Source of the DNA: Anthoceros angustus
Taxonomy: Eukaryota > Streptophyta > Anthocerotopsida > Anthocerotales > Anthocerotaceae
Direction: 5' to 3'
DNA: 64,000 nucleotides
NCBI GenBank assembly: GCA_010909165.1
Contig: MU008158.1
Coordinates: forward strand, 575,252-639,251
This document shows, one piece after another, positions 34,716 to 46,350 of this stretch. The notes under the pieces are model-generated. The model was not told where the DNA came from, did not search any database, and was given only the letters and a program-made list of their open reading frames with translations. The position numbers were made by a program, and so were the translations under genes. Numbering within the stretch: the first letter of the stretch is position 1; every line of letters begins with the position of its first letter.

Positions 34716-36839
34716 ATGTCAGTGTGGAGTGTGGTTGCACTCGAACCATCCAAATTGCAAGAGAAGCCGTTGTGCATCCGATTGAGTGTTGTAGGAACAG
34801 CTCCCTCCCGTCTAACCTCCTCCAGGAACCAAGGCTCGGGACGCAGGCATTTTGGGAGGTGGACCATATCTGCAATCAGCCTAGTCCCAGCCCGTCAAGC
34901 TGCTCTGGATGGTCGCTCTATCTCCTACAAGAGCTTGCCGGAGGAGCGGCCGGAGTACGGCAGGCGCGTGTCGGGCAGAACTGTGAGCAAGCTATGCCAA
35001 GACGGCCATCTCACTGAGGCCGTTGAGGCTTTGGAGTTTCTGGTGCACACCGGCCGTTCTGTCTCCAAAGCTTTCCTCTACGCAGTCCTGAAGAAATGTG
35101 CAATCAAGAAGGAACTTGGTCTGGGAAGCCGCGTCCATGCTTTGACTGTGAGAAAGGGGTACCAGGCAGACCCGTTCCTGTGCAACCACATACTGCGGAT
35201 GTATGCTTCTCATGGCAGGTTGCAAGACGCGATGGATGTGTTTCAAGGTGTTGCCTCACCGGATGCCTTCATGTGGTCATCCATAATCTCTGCGCATGTT
35301 AAGCATCGACGAGATGGGCAGGCCGTAGAACTGTACCATCGGATGCGCAGGTCCAGCGTGAAGCCAGACGGGCATGTGTTTGTGGCAGCCCTCCAGGCTT
35401 GTGCCAGGAGCGGAGACTTGAAGTCCGGCCAGCGGGTGCATGCTGATGTTTTGGCCAGTGGCCTTGAGCCTGATCTATTCGTCTGTAGTGGCTTGGTGGA
35501 CATGTATGCAAAGTGTGGCAGCTTGGAGGATGCGAGGGGTGTGTTTGACGGACTTGGAGCGAAAAATGTGGTAATATGGAATGCTATGATCGCTGGCTAT
35601 TCCCAGCATAACATGGGCCAGGAAGCCCTGCGTCTTTACAGTGCTATGCAAGAAGAAGGCAAGGCACCCAATGGCGTTACATTTTTGGCTGTGCTGCAGG
35701 CATGTGCAAGTGTTGGCACCCCGGCCTTGGAGAAGGGGAAGCAGCTTCATTTAAAGATCAGGGAACTAGGGCATGAAGCTGATGTATTTGTAGCCAGCAG
35801 TTTGGTCAACATGTATGCAAAGTGTGGGAGCGTAGAAGACGCGCAGACGGTGTTTGACAGGCTTGGTCACAAAAATGTGGTCACATGGACTGCCATGATA
35901 GCAGGATATTCCCAGCAGGGGATGGGCCAGGAAGCCCTTCGTCTTTACAGTGCTATGCAACGAGAAGGATTGGCGGTACCCAATTCTGTGACATATATGT
36001 GCCTCCTCCAGGCATGTGCAGATGTCGCAGCTCTGAATTTAGGAAGGCAGCTTCATGCACAGATTGTAGATCAAGGGCTTCAGGCTGATGTGTGTGTAAC
36101 CGGCAGTCTGATTAACATGTATGGGAAGTGTGGGAGTATGGTTGATGCACAGCAGGTGTTCGACGCGTTGCGTGAAAGAGACCTTGTCGCCTGGAGTGCA
36201 CTGATTGCAGGCTACACCTATCAGGGTGAAAGTGAAGTGGTCTTTGGCTTAGTACAAAGAATGAGAGAGGATGGACGGCAGCCAGACAGCATCACATTCC
36301 TCAGTCTACTAACAGTATGCAGCCATGCGGGTCTGGTGGAGAAGGGCTGGGAGTACTTTCATGCCATGGCCAGCCAGCACGGCATCACTCCTACAGTGGA
36401 GCACTACGCTTGCATGGTGGATATCCTGGGCCGTGCAGGACGGTTGGACGAGGCACTGGCGTTGGTGAACTCAATGCCTGTATTGCCTACTACTGCAGTT
36501 TGGCACACACTGCTGGGTAGTTGTCGAAAGTGGAGGAACGTGGATGTGGGACGTCATGCTTTCAATGAAGCAGTGAAGATAGACAAGAAAGATGCCGCAG
36601 CACATGTGTTGATGTCAAATGTCTACGTTGGTGCGCATATGTGGGAGCTTGCACGGAAGATACAGGCGAGGAGGAAAAAAATCAGGGCGTGGAAGCAGCC
36701 AGCGCAAAGCTGGTGGACAGACAAGGACGGACTTGTGCACAGTTTCTTGGTTGGGGATGAAAAGCTTCCGGAGAATCGGACAAGTGTGACTCTTGAACTT
36801 TCGAAGGTGAAGGGTACATTCGGTATCGTATGTATCTGA
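34716..36839 (+). CDS. PLS-class pentatricopeptide repeat protein with E-type C-terminus
   Basis: Single-exon gene of 707 residues starting at the ATG at 34716. The Ser/Arg-rich N-terminus (MSVWSVVALEPSKLQEKPLC onward) suggests organelle import. From about residue 75 the protein is a run of P-, L- and S-type PPR motifs, with repeated blocks such as LVDMYAKCGSLEDARGVFDG, NVVIWNAMIAGYSQ and MGQEALRLYSAM. After the last PPR comes an E domain (VWHTLLGSCRKWRNVDVGRH) and an E2-like piece (DGLVHSFLVGDEKLPE), then the protein ends without a DYW deaminase domain. Such proteins bind specific organelle transcripts and often guide C-to-U editing with a partner deaminase in trans; target unknown. Neighbouring motif pairs are almost identical, pointing to internal duplication. 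Confidence 0.93.
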   Translation: MSVWSVVALEPSKLQEKPLCIRLSVVGTAPSRLTSSRNQGSGRRHFGRWTISAISLVPARQAALDGRSISYKSLPEERPEYGRRVSGRTVSKLCQDGHLTEAVEALEFLVHTGRSVSKAFLYAVLKKCAIKKELGLGSRVHALTVRKGYQADPFLCNHILRMYASHGRLQDAMDVFQGVASPDAFMWSSIISAHVKHRRDGQAVELYHRMRRSSVKPDGHVFVAALQACARSGDLKSGQRVHADVLASGLEPDLFVCSGLVDMYAKCGSLEDARGVFDGLGAKNVVIWNAMIAGYSQHNMGQEALRLYSAMQEEGKAPNGVTFLAVLQACASVGTPALEKGKQLHLKIRELGHEADVFVASSLVNMYAKCGSVEDAQTVFDRLGHKNVVTWTAMIAGYSQQGMGQEALRLYSAMQREGLAVPNSVTYMCLLQACADVAALNLGRQLHAQIVDQGLQADVCVTGSLINMYGKCGSMVDAQQVFDALRERDLVAWSALIAGYTYQGESEVVFGLVQRMREDGRQPDSITFLSLLTVCSHAGLVEKGWEYFHAMASQHGITPTVEHYACMVDILGRAGRLDEALALVNSMPVLPTTAVWHTLLGSCRKWRNVDVGRHAFNEAVKIDKKDAAAHVLMSNVYVGAHMWELARKIQARRKKIRAWKQPAQSWWTDKDGLVHSFLVGDEKLPENRTSVTLELSKVKGTFGIVCI

Positions 36840-36982
36840 TAATTGGTGCAGGCACAGGGCGAAGCTGTCGACCTTGTACGCCCTAAGCAACACTTCCGAG
36901 ATGACCATAATAAATGTGAACTTCTCCTCACTGTTACATCATGATGAATTGAGTCCATGTCGAGAGCTTGTGGTTAACAGTC

Positions 36983-37116
36983 GAACACTCCGTGCGTCAT
37001 ACCACAAAATGAGACACTCCGTGAGTCATACCACAAAATGGAACACTCCGCGTGAGTCATACCACAAAATGGAGTTCGAACAGTCTGTGAGTCATATCAC
37101 AAAATGGAGTTCGAAT
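36983..37116. repeat. short tandem repeat next to the array edge
   Basis: Four copies of gtgagtcataccacaaaatg (first copy gtgcgtcat, last one atatcac) start at about 36992, 37021, 37052 and 37087, with spacings of 29, 31 and 35 bp. The word gtgagtcat also occurs in the array spacer, hinting at a shared origin. Confidence 0.85.
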
Positions 37117-37464
37117 GAAATGATGGTAAACATCTTGTACTGATTCTATGCATCAAACAATTCAAATGTATCCTTTCTAACCACTCTGACGCACGCAACC
37201 GTGGCATCCTCGGACTATCATGTACATGATGGGAGTGGGTCGTCCCGGGACTCATGGCGCGATTCTCTCGTCCCGAGAATGTCATGTATGAGTCGCGGTG
37301 GTCCGTCGTAGGACTCCTGACGCGCACGAGTGGAACGATAACTTTGAAGAAGGTTTTAACATAACGTATAAAAATATGGATTATCTAGCTAAATCCGGTT
37401 GGTTACATAGGACTTTGAGGCTCCTTGGCTTCCGTGAATAGAGTATTTCAACTGAGTTTTATAG

Positions 37465-38072
37465 CTAGTGACCACGAAGCAGGTTAATGCAATTGTAATG
37501 ACTTCCTCCGTCGTACCATATGGTGATGGTACGTGAATCATTCTTGCGCGCTTTGGTGGGCTCATACGTCTGCGGGGCATGACACCGCCTCGCCTCCACA
37601 TAAATGCGGATGGGTCGGTGTAGAACCTGCTAGCATCGATCTCGAGTTCGCCGCCCCACTCCGTGCTCCTCTTCATCCTTTTGACATAGTCGGTGAAGTC
37701 CCCTTCGACTACATCCTCGTAAGTCCGCTTTGTCTTTCCAACTCGGCAACGGCCGGAGGACGCCCGCCACACGCCTGCCTCGTCATCCAACGGTGGTTTC
37801 AACCATGGAAGTTTGAGGCTGCCACGGAGCGGAATAGGCACTTGCCGTCCCAACGCGCCCAACTTCGTACTCATCTTGTTTGAGTATCCGAGTTCCTTTA
37901 GGTGCTACAAAGGGACCAAAAATAGTTGTCGGCGCCGTCTTTTCACGCTTGTTCACTACTTTTGATGGTGTACATGTGTCGCGTGTCTTTGTTCTCTTGC
38001 ACGTTTTGCCGCCTCCACCTTGGGCGATGCATCCAAGTCCCATAGTTTGCGTTTAACCCCAACGCGCCTCAT
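37465..38072 (-). pseudogene. OTU-like cysteine protease unit, copy 1 (array left end)
   Basis: From ATG at 38072 the frame reads MRRVGVKRKLWDLDASPKVE, a basic K/R/T-rich stretch, then FGPFVAPKGTRILKQDEY. A shifted frame gives the nucleophile block DGKCLFRSVAASNFHG followed by TGA. Other frames give VVEGDFTDYVKRMKRSTEWG and GELEID, and the last frame gives IWYDGGSHYNCIN with stop TAG at 37465. Order and spacing match an OTU domain: D-G-x-C, G-D-F-x-x-Y, W-G-G-x-x-E and H-Y-N. OTU enzymes cut ubiquitin chains. Length of 608 bp is not a multiple of three. Unique features are the ending LLRGH instead of SLHGH and an intact tccgtgg that keeps S-V-A in frame. Confidence 0.75.
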
Positions 38073-38169
38073 CGATTCTCTTGAGTCGCAAGACTAGCTG
38101 CAATTTGTCTCTCAAGCTTTCAATGTTGCCAAGTCAAGAAAAACTTTGTGCCTAGTTTTAGAACCGGGG

Positions 38170-38182
38170 CCCTACTTATACC
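38170..38182 (-). promoter_or_regulatory. TATA-like box upstream of the OTU unit (copy 1; repeated in each unit)
   Basis: On the minus strand the sequence reads ggtataagtaggg, about 100 bp before the ATG at 38072. The same word is preserved in all ten full units. The distance suits a TATA box with a 5' leader of about 70-80 bp. That it drives transcription is inference. Confidence 0.45.
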
Positions 38183-39659
38183 TTTGAGCTATAACGAACG
38201 CACCATGCTCCAAGGAGAAACATGTCCTTGACCTTCGACACATGTAGTTTTATTTAGAGAATGTCGACACATGTGATTTGGGGCATGAGAGGAAAAATCC
38301 GGGATCGGAAAATTAATGCACCAAATTCTCTAGAAAAGCGACAAAGCTTGCAGCAGTGACGCTCAATAGTAGTGACCGTTGAGACTTCTTGCGGGGCTTG
38401 TTGGGTCAGATTGACAAAACTCTATTGCAAGTGTTTTGTGTCCGGCGATTTAGATCGATCTTGCTCCACACGCATGTTACTCCGCCTCCTTTGATCATGA
38501 CCTCATCCCGGGGTGGCATGTCGGGATTGTTTTGTCCTGTGAGTCATGACGCGTGAGTGTCGCATCCCGGAGTGGTGCGTCCGTGCGTCGGTTGTTCCGT
38601 TCACAATGTGGACTTAGTGGATGGGTGGACTTGCCTTTAGGCATTAATTACGAGGCCTACAAAGATTTAACACTGGTCATCTTAGCTCTAGATGACGCTA
38701 CGAGTTTGGTTTCGCATAATATTTAGTCCTAAGTATGGACATCATGCCCGCTCCTCTCACCCATCCACTCTTCCCAACCTTCCTCATCTCCATTGACACA
38801 CGTGAAACCTTTGGTGCGCTTGCTTGGGAAGTCTTCAAAATCCGCAACCTCTTGACTACGGCGATGCATATGACTCCACGGAAGTTCCATCGTAGCTGCG
38901 GTCAGCATGCGAAAGATTGGTATCAAAACCACGCGAGGCGTACTCGTGCACGCGCGCATGCATGATTACCACGACTCGTGTTTGCATGTGATCATCATTG
39001 TGATCTCTATGCTCGTGCCTCGTAAGCGGCGGTGGCCGTTTGGAACATGGGGAACAATGGTCTCCCTTGCGGACATCCGGTGATCGCACAATTGTAGATT
39101 CGTGTGAATTCCTAACTCATTGCGGTTGGATGTGCAACGATCGCAAATGATGCGCTTTACAATGCAATGCTTTTACTCTATCGTCACTGCCTACCTATGT
39201 ACTACAAAGTGAGACCAAGGTCCAAGGAAGAAAAAAATGAACCAATCAACGGTATAACTTACGATATTTCAAGGCCCAAGAAGATATCCTCCACGATTGC
39301 TTGCGGCTTAATTGTTTGAATCACTTTGTGTTGCTGAAGTTTGCAATTGCCCGTCGATGCCACTCGGGTGAGTTTAGGTGTACACCATCCCGGAGTGCCG
39401 ATGTGCGCAAGTGTCCCGTCCGGAGGAGTTGTGTATCGCGAGTGTTCCGTCAAGGAATCTTGGCGCACGCAACCGTGCCATCCCGGGACTCTCGTGTACA
39501 TGATCCCTAGGACTCGACGCACGAGTGGAACGATAACTTTGAAGAAGGTTTTGACATAACGTATAAAAATATGGATTATCTAGCTAAATCCGGTTGGTTA
39601 CATAGGACTTTGAGGCTCCTTGGCTTCCGTGAATAGAGTATTTCAACCGAGTTTTATAG

Positions 39660-40268
39660 CTAGTGACCATGAAGCGAGTTAATGCAATTGTAATGACTTC
39701 CTCCGTCGTACCATATGGTGATGGTACGTGAATCATTCTTCGCGCTTTGGTGGGCTCATACGTCTGCGGGGCATGACACCGCCTCGCACTCCACATAAAT
39801 GCGGATGGGTCGGTGTAGAACCTGCTAGCATCGATCTCGAGTTCGCCGCCCCACTCCGTGCTCCTCTTCATCCTTTTGACATAGTCGGTGAAGTCCCCTT
39901 CGACTACATCCTCGTAAGTCCGCCTTTGTCTTTCCAACTCGGCAGCCCGGCCGGAGGACGCCCGCCACACGCCCTTGCGTCTCGTCATCCAACGGTGGTT
40001 TCAACCATGGAAGTTTGAGGCTGCCACGAGCGGAATAGGCACTTGCCGTCCCCAACGCGCCCAACCGTACTCATCTTGTTTGAGTATCCGAGTTCCTTTA
40101 GGTGCTACAAAGGGACCAAAAATAGTTGTCGGCGTCTTTTCACGCTTGTTCACTACTTTTGATGGTGTACATGTGTCGCGTGTCTTTGTTCTCTTGCACG
40201 TTTTTGCCGCCTCCACCTTGGGCGATGCATCCAAGTCCCATAGTTTGCGTTTAACCCCAACGCCTCAT
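39660..40268 (-). pseudogene. OTU-like unit, copy 2
   Basis: 609 bp from ATG 40268 to TAG 39660. It lacks a CG pair right after the start (aacgcctcat instead of aacgcgcctcat), which shifts the first codons, and three bases in the ggcgccgtc word. From about 39988 the frame runs without break through RRTYEDVVEGDFTDYVKRMK, WGGELEIDASRFYTDPSAFM and EPTKARRMIHV; the expected SHYN block lies in another frame. Confidence 0.75.
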
Positions 40269-41835
40269 CGATTCTCTTGAGTCGCAAGACTAGCTGCAAT
40301 TTGTCTCTCAAGCTTTCAATGTTGCCAAGTCAAGAAAAACTTTGTGCCTAGTTTTAGAACCGGGGCCCTACTTATACCTTTGAGCTATAACGAACGCACC
40401 ATGCTCCAAGGAGAAACATGTCCTTGACCTTGACACATGTAGTTTTATTTAGAGAATGTCGACACATGTGATTTGGGGCATGAGAGGAAAAATCCGGATC
40501 GGAAAATTAATGCACCAAATTCTCTAGAAAGCGACAAAGCTTGCAGCGGTGACGCTCAATAGTAGTGAGCGTTGAGACTTCTTGGGCTTGTTGGGTCGAT
40601 TGACAAAACTCTATTGCAAGTGTTTTGTGTCCGCGATTTAGATCGATCTTGCTCCACACGCATGTTACTCCGCCTCCTTTGATCATGACCTCATCCGGGG
40701 TGGCATGTCGGGATTGTTTTGTCCTGTGAGTCATGACGCGTGAGTGTCGATCCCGGAGTGGTGCGTCTGCGTGCGGTTGTTCCGTTCACAATGTGGACTT
40801 AGTGGATGGGTGGACTTGCCTTTAGGCATTAATTACGTAGGCCTACAAAGATTTAACATCGGTCATCTTAGCTCTAGATGACGCTACGAGTTTGGTTTCG
40901 CATAATATTTAGTCCTGTTAAGTATGGACATCATGCCCGCCTCCTCTCGCCCATCCACTCTTCCCAACCTTCCTCATCTCCATTGACACACGTGAAACCT
41001 TTGGTGCGCTTGCTTGGGAAGTCTTCAAAATCCGCAACCTCTTGACTACGGCGATGCATATGACTCCACGGAAGTTCCATCGTAGCATGCGATCAGCTCG
41101 AAGATTGGTATCAAAACCACGCGAGGAACGTACTCGCGCGCATGCATGATTACCACGACTCGTGTTTGCATGTGATCATCATTGTGATCTCTATGCTCGT
41201 GCCTCGTGGCGGTGGCCGTTTGGAACATGGGGAACAATGGTCTCCCTTGCGGACATCCGGTGATCGCACAATTGTAGATTCGTGTGAATTCCTAACTCAT
41301 TGCGGTTGGATGTGCAACGTCGCAAATGATGCGCTTTACAATGCAATGCTTTTACTCTATCGTCACTGCCTACCTATGTACTACAAAGTGAGACCAAGGT
41401 CCAAGGAAGAAAAAAATGAACCAATCATCGGTATAACTTACGATATTTCAAGGCCCAAGAAGATATCCTCCACGATTGCTTGCGGCTTAATTGTTTGAAT
41501 CACTTTGTGTTGCTGAAGTTTGCAATTGCCGTCGATGCCACTCGGGTGAGTTTAGGTGTACACCATCCGGAGTCTTGATGTGCGCAAGTGTCCCGTCCAG
41601 AGGAGTTGTGTATCGCGAGTGTTCCGCCCAAGGAATCTTGGCGCGCAACGTGCCATCCCGGGACTCTCGTGTACATGATCCCTAGGACTCGACGCGCACG
41701 AGTGGAACGATAACTTTGAAGAAGGTTTTGACATAACGTATAAAAATATGGATTATCTAGCTAAACCGGTTGGTTACATAGGACTTTGAGGCTCCTTGGC
41801 TTCCGTGAATAGAGTATTTCAACCGAGTTTTATAG

Positions 41836-42455
41836 CTAGTGACCATGAAGCGAGTTAATGCAATTGTAATGACTTCCTCCGTCGTACCATATGGTGATGG
41901 TACGTGAATCATTCTTGCGCGCTTTGGTGGGCTCATATGTCTGCAGGGGCATGACACCGCCTCGCACTCCACATAAATGCGGATGGGTCGGTGTAGAACT
42001 GTGCAGCATCGTGATCTCGAGTTCGCCGCCCCACTCCGTGCTCCTCTTCATCCTTTTGACATAGTCGGTGAAGTCCCCTTGACTACATCCTCGTAAGTCC
42101 GCCTTTGTCTTTCCAACTCGGCAACAGCCCGGCCGGAGGACGCCCGCCACACGCCTTGCGTCTCGTCATCCAACGGTGGTTTCAACCATGGAAGTTTGAG
42201 GCTGCCACGGAGCGGAATAGGCACTTGCCGTCCCCCAACGCCCAACTTCGTACTCATCTTGTTTGAGTATCCGAGTTCCTTTAGGTGCTACAAAGGGACC
42301 AAAAATAGTTGTCGGCGCCGTCTTTTCACGCTTGTTCACTACTTTTGATGGTGTACATGTGTCGCGTGTCTTTGTTCTCTTGCACGTTTTGCCGCCTCCA
42401 CCTTGGGCGATGCATCCAAGTCCCATAGTTTGCGTTTAACCCCAACGCGCCTCAT
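41836..42455 (-). pseudogene. OTU-like unit, copy 3
   Basis: 620 bp from ATG 42455 to TAG 41836, the longest copy. Like copy 1 it keeps the base in tccgtgg that places S-V-A after CLFRS. It has lost a C before ttgact (41-42 kb), breaking the VVEGDF block, but its 3' part reads ARKNDSRTITIWYDGGSHYN into CINSLHGH with a proper TAG. Confidence 0.75.
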
Positions 42456-44015
42456 CGATTCTCTTGAGTCGCAAGACTAGCTGCAATTTGTCTCTCAAGC
42501 TTTCAATGTTGCCAAGTCAAGAAAAACTTTGTGCCTAGTTTTAGAACCGGGGCCCTACTTATACCTTTGAGCTATAACGAACGCACCATGCTCCAAGGAG
42601 AAACATGTCCTTGACCTTCGACACATGTAGTTTTATTTAGAGAATGTCGACACATGTGATTTGGGGCATGAGAGGAAAAATCCGGGATCGGAAAATTAAT
42701 GCACCAAATTCTCTAGAAAAGCGACAAAGCTTGCGTGATGACGCTCAATAGTAGTGAGCGTTGAGACTTCTTGGGCTTGTTGTCGATTGACAAAACTCTA
42801 TTGCAAGTGTTTTGTGTCCGGCGATTTAGATCGATCTTGCTCCACACGCATGTTACTCCGCCTCCTTTGATCATGACCTCATCCCGGTGTGGCATGTCGG
42901 GATTGTTTTGTCCGAGTCATGACGCGTGAGTGTCGCATCCCGGAGTGGTGCGTCGTGCGTCGTTGTTCCGTTCACAATGTGGACTTAGTGGATGGGTGGA
43001 CTTGCCTTTAGGCATTAATTACGAGGCCTACAAAGATTTAACACTGGTCATCTTAGCTCTAGATGACGCTACGAGTTTGGTTTCGCATAATATTTAGTCC
43101 TGTTAAGTATGGACATCATGCCCGCTCCTCTCACCCATCCACTCTTCCCAACCTTCCTCATCTCCATTGACACACGTGAAACCTTTGTGCGATTGCTTGG
43201 GAAGTCTTCAAAATCCGCAACCTCTTGACTACGGCGATGCATATGACTCCACGGAAGTTCCATCGTCGGTCAATCGCTCGAAGATTGGTATCAAAACCAC
43301 GCGAGGCGTACTCCGTGCAGCGCATGCATGATTACCACGACTCGTGTTTGCATGTGATCATCATTGTGATCTCTATGCTCGTGCCTCGTAAGCGGCGGTG
43401 GCCGTTTGGAACATGGGGAACAATGGTCTCCCTTGCGGACATCCGGTGATCGCACAATTGTAGATTCGTGTGAATTCTAACTCATTGCGGTTGGATGTGC
43501 AACGTCGCAAATGATGCGCTTTACAATGCAATGCTTTTACTCTATCGTCACCTGCCTACCTATGTACTACAAAGTGAGACCAAGGTCCAAGGAAGAAAAA
43601 AATGAACCAATCGTATAACTTACGATATTTCAAGGCCCAAGAAGATATCCTCCACGATTGCTTGCGGCTTAATTGTTTGAATCACTTTGTGTTGCTGAAG
43701 TTTGCAATTGCCCGTCGATGCCACTCGGGTGAGTTTAGGGTGTACACCATCCCGGAGTCTTGATGTGCGCAAGTGTCCCGCCCAGAGGAGTTGTGTATCG
43801 CGAGTGTTCCGTCAAGGAATCTTGGCGACGCAACTGCCATCCGGGACTCGTGTACATGATCCCTAGGACTCGACGCCGCAGTGGAACGATAACTTTGAAG
43901 AAGGTTTTGACATAACGTATAAAAATATGGATTATCTAGCTAAATCCGGTTGGTTACATAGGACTTTGAGGCTCCTTGGCTTCCGTGAATAGAGTATTTC
44001 AACCGAGTTTTATAG

Positions 44016-44630
44016 CTAGTGACCATGAAGCGTGTTAATGCAATTGTAATGACTTCCTCCGTCGTACCATATGGTGATGGTACGTGAATCATTCTTGCGC
44101 GCTTTGGTGGGCTCATACGTCTAGGGCATGACACCGCCTCGCACTCCACATAAATGCGGATGGGTCGGTGTAGAACTGTGGCAGCATCGTGATCTCGAGT
44201 TCGCCGCCCCACTCCGTGCTCCTCTTCATCCTTTTGACATAGTCGGTGAAGTCCCTTCGACTACATCCTCGTAAGTCCGCTTTGTCTTTCCAACTCGGCA
44301 ACAGCCCGGCCGGAGGACGCCCGCCACACGCCTTGCGTCGTCATCCAACGGTGGTTTGAACCATGGAAGTTTGAGGCTGCCACGAGCGGAATAGGCACTT
44401 GCCTCGCAACGCGCCCAACTTCGTACTCATCTTGTTTGAGTATCCGAGTTCCTTTAGGTGCTACAAAGGGACCAAAAATAGTTGTCGGCGCCGTCTTTTC
44501 ACGCTTGTTCACTACTTTTGATGGTGTACATGTGTCGCGTGTCTTTGTTCTCTTGCACGCTTTTTGCCGCCTCCACCTTGGGCGATGCATCCAAGTCCCA
44601 TAGTTTGCGTTTAACCCCAACGCGCCTCAT
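44016..44630 (-). pseudogene. OTU-like unit, copy 4 (serine instead of TGA)
   Basis: 615 bp from ATG 44630 to TAG 44016. This copy alone has TCA where the other full copies have TGA after FHG, so it reads VAASNFHGSNHRWMTTQGVW and on through RASSGRAVAELERQ in one frame. It then shifts at the AGGCGG word, which here is one base shorter. It is the least disrupted copy in the middle part. Confidence 0.75.
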
Positions 44631-45089
44631 CGATTCTCTTGAGTCGCAAGACTAGCTGCAATTTGTCTCTCAAGCTTTCAATGTTGCCAAGTCAAGAAAA
44701 ACTTTGTGCCTAGTTTTAGAACCGGGGCCCTACTTATACCTTTGAGCTATAACGCACCATGCTCCAAGGAGAAACATGTCCTTGACCTTCGACACATGTA
44801 GTTTTATTTAGAGAATGTCGACACATGTGATTTGGGGCATGAGAGGAAAAATCCGGATCGGAAAATTAATGCACCAAATTCTCTAGAAAGCGACAAAGCT
44901 TGCAGTTGACGCTCAATAGTAGTGAGCGTTGAGACTTCTTGCGGCTTGTTGGGTCGATTGACAAAACTCTATTGCAAGTGTTTTGTGTCCGCGATTTAGA
45001 TCGATCTTGCTCCACACGCATGTTACTCCGCCTCCTTTGATCATGACCTCATCCCGGAGTGGCATGTCGGGATTGTTTTGTCCTGTGAG

Positions 45090-45403
45090 TCATGACGCGT
45101 GAGTGTCGATCCCGGAGTGGTGCGTCCGTGCGTCTTGTTGTTCCGTTCACAATGTGGACTTAGTGGATGGGTGGACTTGCCTTTAGGCATTAATTACGTA
45201 GGCCTACAAAGATTTAACATCGGTCATCTTAGCTCTAGATGACGCCAGCGTGAGTGTCGCATCCCGGAGTGGTGCGTCCGTGCGTCTTGTTGTTCCGTTC
45301 ACAATGTGGACTTAGTGGATGGGTGGACTTGCCTTTAGGCATTAATTACGTAGGCCTACAAAGATTTAACATCGGTCATCTTAGCTCTAGATGACGCTAC
45401 GAG
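45090..45403. repeat. ~155-bp local duplication inside the fourth array unit
   Basis: The stretch gtgagtgtcg ... tagatgacgc (about 45096-45247) is repeated directly at about 45249-45403; the junction reads gatgacgccagcgtgagtg. It accounts for the 2336-bp period of this unit. Confidence 0.9.
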
Positions 45404-46350
45404 TTTGGTTTCGCATAATATTTAGTCCTGTTAAGTATGGACATCATGCCCGCTCCTCTCATCCACTCTTCCCAACCTTCCTCATCTCCATTGACACACG
45501 TGAAACCTTTGGTGCGCTTGCTTGGGAAGTCTTCAAAATCCGCAACCTCTTGACTACGGCGATGCATATGACTCACGGAAGTTCCATCGTAGCAGCAGCA
45601 ACGCTCGAAAGATTGGTATCAAAACCACGCGAGGAACGACCGCGCACGCGCATGCATGATTACCACGACTCGTGTTTGCATGTGATCATCATTGTGATCT
45701 CTATGCTCGTGCCTCGTAAGCGGCGGTGGCCGTTTGGAACATGGGGAACAATGGTCTCCCTTGCGACATCCGTGATATCGCACAATTGTAGATTCGTGAA
45801 TTCCTAACTCATTGCGGTTGGATGTGCAACGTCGCAAATGATGCGCTTTACAATGCAATGCTTTTACTCTATCGTCACCGCCTACCTATGTACTACAAAG
45901 TGAGACCAAGGTCCAAGGAAGAAAAAAATGAACCAATCATCGGTATAACTTACGATATTTCAAGGCCCAAGAAGATATCCTCCACGATTGCTTGCGGCTT
46001 AATTGTTTGAATCACTTTGTGTTGCTGAAGTTTGCAATTGCCCGCCGATGCCACTCGGTGAGTTTAGGTGTACACCATCCCGGAGGCCGATGTGCGCAAG
46101 TGTCCCGCCCAGGAGGAGTTGTGTATCGCGAGTGTTCCGCCCAAGGAATCTTGGCGCACGCAACCGTGCCATCCCGGACTCTCGTGTACATGATCCCTAG
46201 GACTCGACGCGCACGAGTGGAACGATAACTTTGAAGAAGGTTTTGACATAACGATAAAAATATGGATTATCTAGCTAAATCCGGTTGGTTACATAGGACT
46301 TTGAGGCTCCTTGGCTTCCGTGAATAGAGTATTTCAACCGAGTTTTATAG

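Noticed and set aside
36983-37116. Possible CRISPR-like repeat-spacer block
   Set aside because: Only four imperfect copies with 7-13 bp between them, in a eukaryotic nuclear context; a simple tandem repeat explains it.
38720-39530. Plus-strand frames in the array spacer (for example around IDTRETFGALAWEVFKIRN and NDALYNAMLLLYRHRLPMYY)
   Set aside because: They recur in all units only because the DNA is repeated; frames are short, broken, and show no known domain, unlike the OTU marks on the other strand.
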